From Acorus gramineus (Eukaryota > Streptophyta > Magnoliopsida > Acorales > Acoraceae): a stretch of 64,000 nucleotides of DNA. Below, in pieces: positions 58,771-64,000 of this stretch (positions within the stretch are counted from its first letter, which is position 1; each line of letters opens with the position of its first letter). Under the pieces are notes generated by a model. The model made no database searches, was not told the origin of the DNA, and was given only the letters and a program-made list of their open reading frames with translations. Made by a program: the position numbers and the translations under genes. The stretch spans positions 3,429,759 through 3,493,758 of the forward strand of contig JAUJYN010000013.1 in NCBI GenBank assembly GCA_030737835.1. The letters run 5' to 3'.

Positions 58771-59559
58771 TGTCACGCCCTAGGGCGGCCGTCCCCGGGA
58801 CGCGGCAAATGGTATATAAGATATCAGCAGTCTAAACAGGAGTTCAATAATATACCCTAAACAACATCAACAATGACAACACAGACAATAATGAGGCTGA
58901 CATGATATATACACAAATAGCGGAAGCTAAAAGACTGAATCTGTAAATCAAAGACATATTACAGACTCGATACATAATCAACTGTCCTGTGAGAGCCAAT
59001 ATATACAACGACATCAAATATAATACAAACGTGTGCCCAAGCACGGAATATAATACATACAATAAAAAAGGGATGCTGATAGCCTCTAACACTCGCGGAA
59101 TGTGGCGCTGCTCCGCTACTGCTGAAGTCCCTCGGGGAGCTCCTCCTGCTGATCCGACTCTGATAACACTGGAGAAAAATATATGCGAGGGGTGAGCCAC
59201 ACGCTCAGTGAATAGCATAACCCATGCATCACAATTCATATTAACCTCCAATCATTTATAGCCCCTAAGTGGCAACAACTACACAAACCAGTGGGTTGCT
59301 CATCGCCAACCCACTACACCCTCACCCTCGCCCTCAAACTGGTGACATGGTCTTTTGGGACTGACTAGGCTGTTGATCTCCCTTGGTCCACCGATAGCCT
59401 CTCCTCCACACCGTAGCTCGCCTGGTCTACTCCCACATTCAGCACAGTCTGAAACCAAATCAGGAGGTGCCTACTGATGGGAGCCCTCTGTCAGGACGGC
59501 CTGTCTAACACTGAGGAGTCCCTACACGGATCCAACGAAGGGAAGAGAAACAGCCTACC
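58771..59559 (-). mobile_element. LTR copy D: truncated fragment of the TGTCACGCCC family
   Basis: It starts TGTCACGCCCTAGGGCGG and follows copies A-C through CACTCGCGGA, GAGGGGTGAGCCACACGC and GGAGGTGCCTACTGATGGG. Similarity stops at about 59559 within AACAGCCTACCC. The remaining ~2.7 kb of the LTR is absent. In transcriptional sense this is the 3' end of an LTR on the minus strand. Confidence 0.88.
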
Positions 59560-60900
59560 CTTTTTAAAAATTAGCTCTAACTAACTAATATCACAATAAA
59601 TACTCGTAATGGAATCCCAAAAAAGGGGGGATCATTATATCATCTCCCCATCATTAATCCACATAACATAATCCAAAAAAAAATGGGGGGATCACTGAAT
59701 CCTTTCCCGTGATTGAACATATTCTAAAAAAAGTTTAAAACTTAGGGTTTCCAAATTGGGTAAAACAATACGAACCAAAAAAAAATCGACTATAAAGAAT
59801 TCATATCATCTGATTCTATTCCCCAAACATATTATCAACAATGGTGAAAAAAAAATGTTAGATTTCTTGCTACAATCGAAACTTCACCGTCACGGTATAT
59901 TTTTTTTTTGGGGGGGGGGATGAAATATCTGGTTTTCAAAATTAAATATGAAACGATTTCCTTCCGTTTTTTGGTCTCCTATTAATCTGATTGAATTTGA
60001 AATCAATTTGAAAAATCAGTGTTTCAGATAAGTGCATCTGAAATATAAAAAAAGATTGTGCAATTGTTTCATGATTCGGTGAAACAAAATCTGATTGACT
60101 GAGCAATTAATAGTAGCCAAATGAAATGTTTGAAATATCATATGCATGTAGATCATGAATTATTATATTATCTTTGATAATTAACATGCATTGTTTGATG
60201 AATATATCTTATTTTTTTGTAAACAATCCATGTATCTTAATCAACTGTACATGTATCTGAAAACCTGTTATCAAATAAATATGAATATGAAGAATTATGT
60301 AACAACAGAGAACTCAATAGTAACATTACAAGCTATTAACAAGTAGCCATGAATCATAATATATTGTGTATTAAAAACTTCAATCTTATATTTTGGATTA
60401 CTCAACTGTTTTTGTAAATCCTTTGATGAAAATAGATTAATGCTCTTGTAAAAATTGTATTTATCTGAATCAATTGTATCTGAAATTTTTATATAAAACA
60501 TGGCTAAATCCTTTGGCTGTATCTAAAAAAACAAACATTTGATAGCATTTATTTGTGTGCAATCTGGCTGTTCATATGTATCTGAAATATAGATGGTATA
60601 TATAGTTTTGATCTCTCTGATATTTGTTTAGAAAGTCTTGATTTCATTTTTAAGATACATATGTATCTTAATACACAAAAAGACAGTGTTTGTCCACTGT
60701 TCGTATAAAAAAGACAATTTGATGTGTATGATACTGTATTAGGCATTTTAACTGCATCTGGATGTTATACAAATTATGCAAAAGCAAAAAAAGACAGAGT
60801 TGCTGAACAAAGAAGAAACTGGGCATACTATCCCGAGTACAGATCTACAATGAACAGAATATTTGAAACATTTGCAGCAATAGAGTTGAGCCAAAGGCAT
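59560..60900. other. AT-rich DNA with recurrent TGTATCTGAA words
   Basis: The word TGTATCTGAA and variants recur through 60.0-61.5 kb (for example 60231, 60252, 60475 and about 60577) without a fixed period. It contains a T9-G10 homopolymer junction at about 59901-59920. No gene is supported. Confidence 0.45.
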
Positions 60901-61860
60901 TCAGACAATCTCTTCTACATTTTGCTGATCAGCCACAACAAACAATTCCTTCGACAAACTGGTTTTCACAGAACATGGATCATTGATGTCATCCAAATGA
61001 ATTGAGTCTTCACATGTGTCCACAAAATCACCATCATTGCCTGGTGAAAAAAAAGAACATCAACCACATGTTATCAATTAAGATATAATCTTGTATCTAA
61101 AAATCCAAATGAACAAATATAATCTACATGCTACTCAGAACTGCATAGAAAATTCATAAAAGGTCTTCAAAATGCCAACAATAAGCAATTACATATTAAT
61201 CAGCTATATATTAATCAAATCCATAAAAATAAAAATAACAACCTTAAAAAAATGGGCTGAATTCAAATTCAGATACAGATGTATCTAGAATTTGAATTAA
61301 CAAATACACATTCCATTCAAGTGAATGTCTAGTGTATTTCAAAATCTTTAATCTGAATGAGTCGAATAATACTAATATAAAGCTAAAAAATATGCTGAAT
61401 GACACATTATGCATAATTATACACAAACACACAATCATAAACGATTGTACAGATCATACTTGGTACACAACAATGCATGAAAATCAAGATACAGCCCATG
61501 TATCTGAATTTAAAATAAAATTCAGATTCAATTAATGTATATAATGATTCAAAGTAATGACGAAAAATAAAAAATGAAATAATGTATTCAGATCGAAAAA
61601 GTACTAGCCTGATTGGTTCTCCATTGTTTGCACCACAAACTGGTCACAAATAAAACTAAATGAATCAAAATTCTTCTCTTCTCCACCGATCAAACTGAAA
61701 CAAAAATAAAATTCACTGTTTGTTTTCAAATCCACCTATCCATCTGAATTTGAAAACTAAAATATCGCAAAATCTTGTAATTTTTGGGAACCGAAAAACC
61801 TAACCTGGATGTATCAAATTCTGATTGCACCACAATTAGATCGCACAGAAGAATAAAATT
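60901..61860 (-). CDS. Unrecognised gene fragment with three in-phase exons
   Basis: Minus strand: exon i ends at 61805 (LLCDLIVVQSEFDTS, donor AG|GTTAGG). Exon ii is 61694-61609 (acceptor TTTGTTTCAG; GGEEKNFDSFSFICDQ, VVQTMENQS). Exon iii is 61040-60901 (acceptor TTTTTTCACCAG; GNDGDFVDTCEDSIHLDD, then SKELFVVADQQNVEEIV and TGA). Intron phases 2 and 1 restore one continuous frame. The second intron has a GC donor (TCAG|GCTAGT). The start is not found; a TGA precedes exon i in frame. Acidic, no domain recognised. It could be a regulatory or transposon-derived gene. Confidence 0.35.
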
Positions 61861-63409
61861 GAGAATTCACCACGCATACATGGACCATATCTAAATAGAA
61901 AATGAAATTGACTTTTTTTTTTTTCTGTTCCTCTAATCTTTCAAATTGATTAATGTATTCAGTATACGCAATTTCTTCTAATTGAATCGTCCGATTGAAT
62001 TAATTGTTTCCACAAAAAGAAAGAACAACGAAATTATAGTTTCACCTCCAATGGGACGGTTACGATACAGGGGATCGGTTACGATATATGGGTTAAAAAG
62101 GCAAATATAACATAAAATGGTATTTTGGAGAATTCAATCTTGCCATCTCATGGGGCTTGAGATGGGGTCTATCAGTTGGGGCCCAAAAATCATTATTGTT
62201 AAAAAAAATGGTGTGAGCTACAGATGAAGCTGCAATTGGGGCTGGACATATCCTTTTATGTATACGTATATTACAATTAGATAATTTCATACACGAAAAT
62301 GATTTAAGTATTTCAGCGCCTCAATGTTATACTTAGTTATCATGCAATAAGAATGATATATTCATCCCATTCTCTGCCCACTAGGTTGGTAGAATTGGAG
62401 ATTGTTGAAGGGGGCGATGGGTCTTGATGAGAATTTTGTGTTGCTACAGGAGATGTGGGTTGCGGGTCAAAAGAAGATGTGGGTCAAACGCTTACAAGTA
62501 AAGAGGGGATCGGTGTGCGAAGACAAAGGTTACCCAGTCGTTCGTCCTTGCAATTGTGTGGGTCCTTTGGAACCATTCCATTTTTCGTGACTCTAAGAGT
62601 GTATATTGAGAACATATGAGATTCGGATATTAACCTTATCAATGATTGGGAGTGTATATCGGGGGTAAAATTGTGGTAGAAGAGTAGGTGGGTGTGTAAT
62701 TTAGCTTTTGGCTGTTAGACCTCTCTTTTACCGGTCTTCTCTTATCTTTCATTTTGAGTTTGTCTTGCTTATTTATAAAATTATGACACATGCATGTTGA
62801 ATAATGAAGAAAGGGACAAATATTTCAATTGTCATACAGATGGTGTAAACAGAAAAAGAAACAATAGCAAAGTTGTTCAACAACTAAAATATTTTCTGAG
62901 GATTAACAATATGTAGGTTATTAATTATAGCCTTATGGGTTTTTGTTATTTATTCCAACAAACAAGCCTAAACCCTAGTGAAGGACTGCATAATTTATGC
63001 ATAGTGAGAGTGCAAGGGAAGTCACTATATGTATATTATCATAGCCTACTTAGTTATAGCAACGAATGTCTTAATAGATATTTGTGAGAGGACAACTATA
63101 ATTTTTGGTAGTGGATGGATGATTGGCATAATCATAACTACTGAAAACAGACAATTTAGTGAAAATAAAAAAAGCATGACATATCAAATATCAGACAGGA
63201 AGATCCCATATTTACATAAGATTGACATTTCCCTGAAGGATGAGGAATACTGCAAAAATCATGACAAGGACATCAAGAATATGATATTATTGATGAAATG
63301 AATATAGAATATTCCATCTATTTATTTCATTAGTTTAATAACCTAGGATATATACACATTCTTTCTATGAGAATGTCTTAATAATTACATATATATAAAA
63401 AATCACAAA
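61861..63409. other. Intergenic DNA before callose synthase
   Basis: Mostly AT-rich. An open frame at 63029-63301 (90 residues) has no recognisable family or splice support. The segment next to 63410 probably holds the callose synthase 3' UTR (minus strand). Confidence 0.45.
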
Positions 63410-63930
63410 CTACCTCCGCTTATTGCGTCCTGCAAGAATCGGTTGAATTTGCAACTGCCTGTTAAATGCTTGATTGAAAAGAACGCGAGTTTGAATGGAT
63501 GATATAACAGGCATCCATGCTAATGCAGCAATTGGCACGAATAGCAGGAAACCCATACCATAGTCATAAGCTTGAGCAAGGGCTTGGGCGAAGTCCCATA
63601 TTCTGTAGTCTTCTATTTTGGCTCGTATTGCTAGGGATATCTGAAGAAGTGAGAATTATCAAGTCAGGGAAACCATAATTCAAGGAAGTTGTAATACAGA
63701 TTAAAGCTATATAGACATTACTTAGTTCCTTTTTGAGAACTTACCAAGAGTATACCCCATCCGGTAGGAACAAATGCTAGAAAACATAGAATCAGGTCCA
63801 TGATTGAGAGTTTGCAGATGACGAACAGAACAAATACGATGGATAACATGCCAAGAAAAAGAAATGCTTTGAAAAGCCTGAACCATAGGTGATGCCTTAC
63901 ACTAAGCCGTTGATGTCCCACATTCACCGC
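63410..63930 (-). CDS. Callose synthase (1,3-beta-glucan synthase), last two exons
   Basis: The 3' end of a large plasma-membrane enzyme that makes callose from UDP-glucose. Exon 63930-63745 (62 codons; acceptor ATTGCAG, donor GTAAGT) reads HHLWFRLFKAFLFLGML, then SIMDLILCFLAFVPTGWGIL, which are C-terminal transmembrane helices. Exon 63640-63410 (77 codons; acceptor CTTCTTCAG, stop TAG) reads IWDFAQALAQAYDYGMGFLL, PIAALAWMPVISSIQTRVLF, NQAFNRQLQIQPILAGRNK and ends RR. The NQAFNR...LQI.ILAG terminus is diagnostic of plant GSL/CalS proteins. The rest (some 1,700 residues, including the catalytic domain) lies beyond the right edge. I cannot assign the GSL number. Confidence 0.93.
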
Positions 63931-64000
63931 CTGCAATCATGTTTTACAGTAAAAAAAAAAAAAAAAAAGAGGAGTCTAAATAACTGTTGATGTATGTTTT

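Noticed and set aside
1..64000. tRNA or rRNA genes
   Set aside because: I scanned for cloverleaf boxes and rRNA words by eye and found none I could support; a covariance-model scan would be needed to exclude them.

Overview
This is plant nuclear DNA. The evidence is plant-only retroelement types (Ty1/copia, chromovirus-like long LTRs, a TR-GAG element, a Mutator-like element carrying a Ulp1-type protease), GT-AG introns, and plant gene families. Host genes are few and widely spaced in AT-rich DNA. Two coding regions (the aspartic protease and the PPR gene) are intronless in the window and very GC-rich, especially in their 5' halves. That is typical of monocots; I infer a non-grass monocot but cannot name the species.

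Host genes: an intronless nepenthesin-type aspartic protease (1450-2964, +); a nine-exon ETHE1-type persulfide dioxygenase (30356-34984, -) whose exons I could join into one 293-residue frame; a P-class PPR protein (48123-49220, -); and the last two exons of a callose synthase (63410-63930, -) that runs off the right edge. Two further minus-strand gene fragments (38082-38681 and 60901-61860) have in-phase splice junctions but no family I recognise. A plant-mobile-domain (PMD/MAIN-like) pseudogene lies at 52893-55760.

Layout: 1-1040 is the 3' end of a LINE. 1450-3213 holds the protease and a MITE inserted 8 bp after its stop codon. 4219-5064 is a palindromic LTR-PBS-inverted LTR unit. 5547-6605 has two foldback elements. 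7993-17087 is a complete Mutator-like element (129-bp TIRs, 9-bp TSD) with a degenerate Ulp1 gene (+) and a broken transposase (-), split by a 3.6-kb solo-LTR-like element (A). 17246-28696 is a Ty1/copia element (two 315-bp LTRs, TSD ATTTT) split by a related LTR (C), itself split by a third copy (B). Exact 5-bp TSDs (TAAGG, TTGTG, CCGTG) prove the A/C/B nesting. A 495-bp foldback (28742-29236) follows. ETHE1 occupies 30.3-35.0 kb. 35-44 kb is mostly AT-rich with small repeats and an antisense LINE scrap. 44293-48033 is a Harbinger-like non-autonomous composite next to the PPR gene. 52909-55148 is a 2.24-kb TR-GAG retroelement that landed in codon 6 of the PMD gene. 55981-56930 is a ten-copy 92-bp satellite. 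58771-59559 is a truncated fourth LTR copy (D), and callose synthase closes the window.

There is no operon-like cooperation between the host genes. The main interest lies in the mobile DNA: a Mutator-like element with six clusters of a 21-bp-periodic motif, a long-LTR family whose CpG-dense hypervariable tract is framed by splice-site-like sequences, a palindromic LTR insertion, and MITEs placed at gene boundaries. All calls are from reading the sequence by eye; no database search was run.
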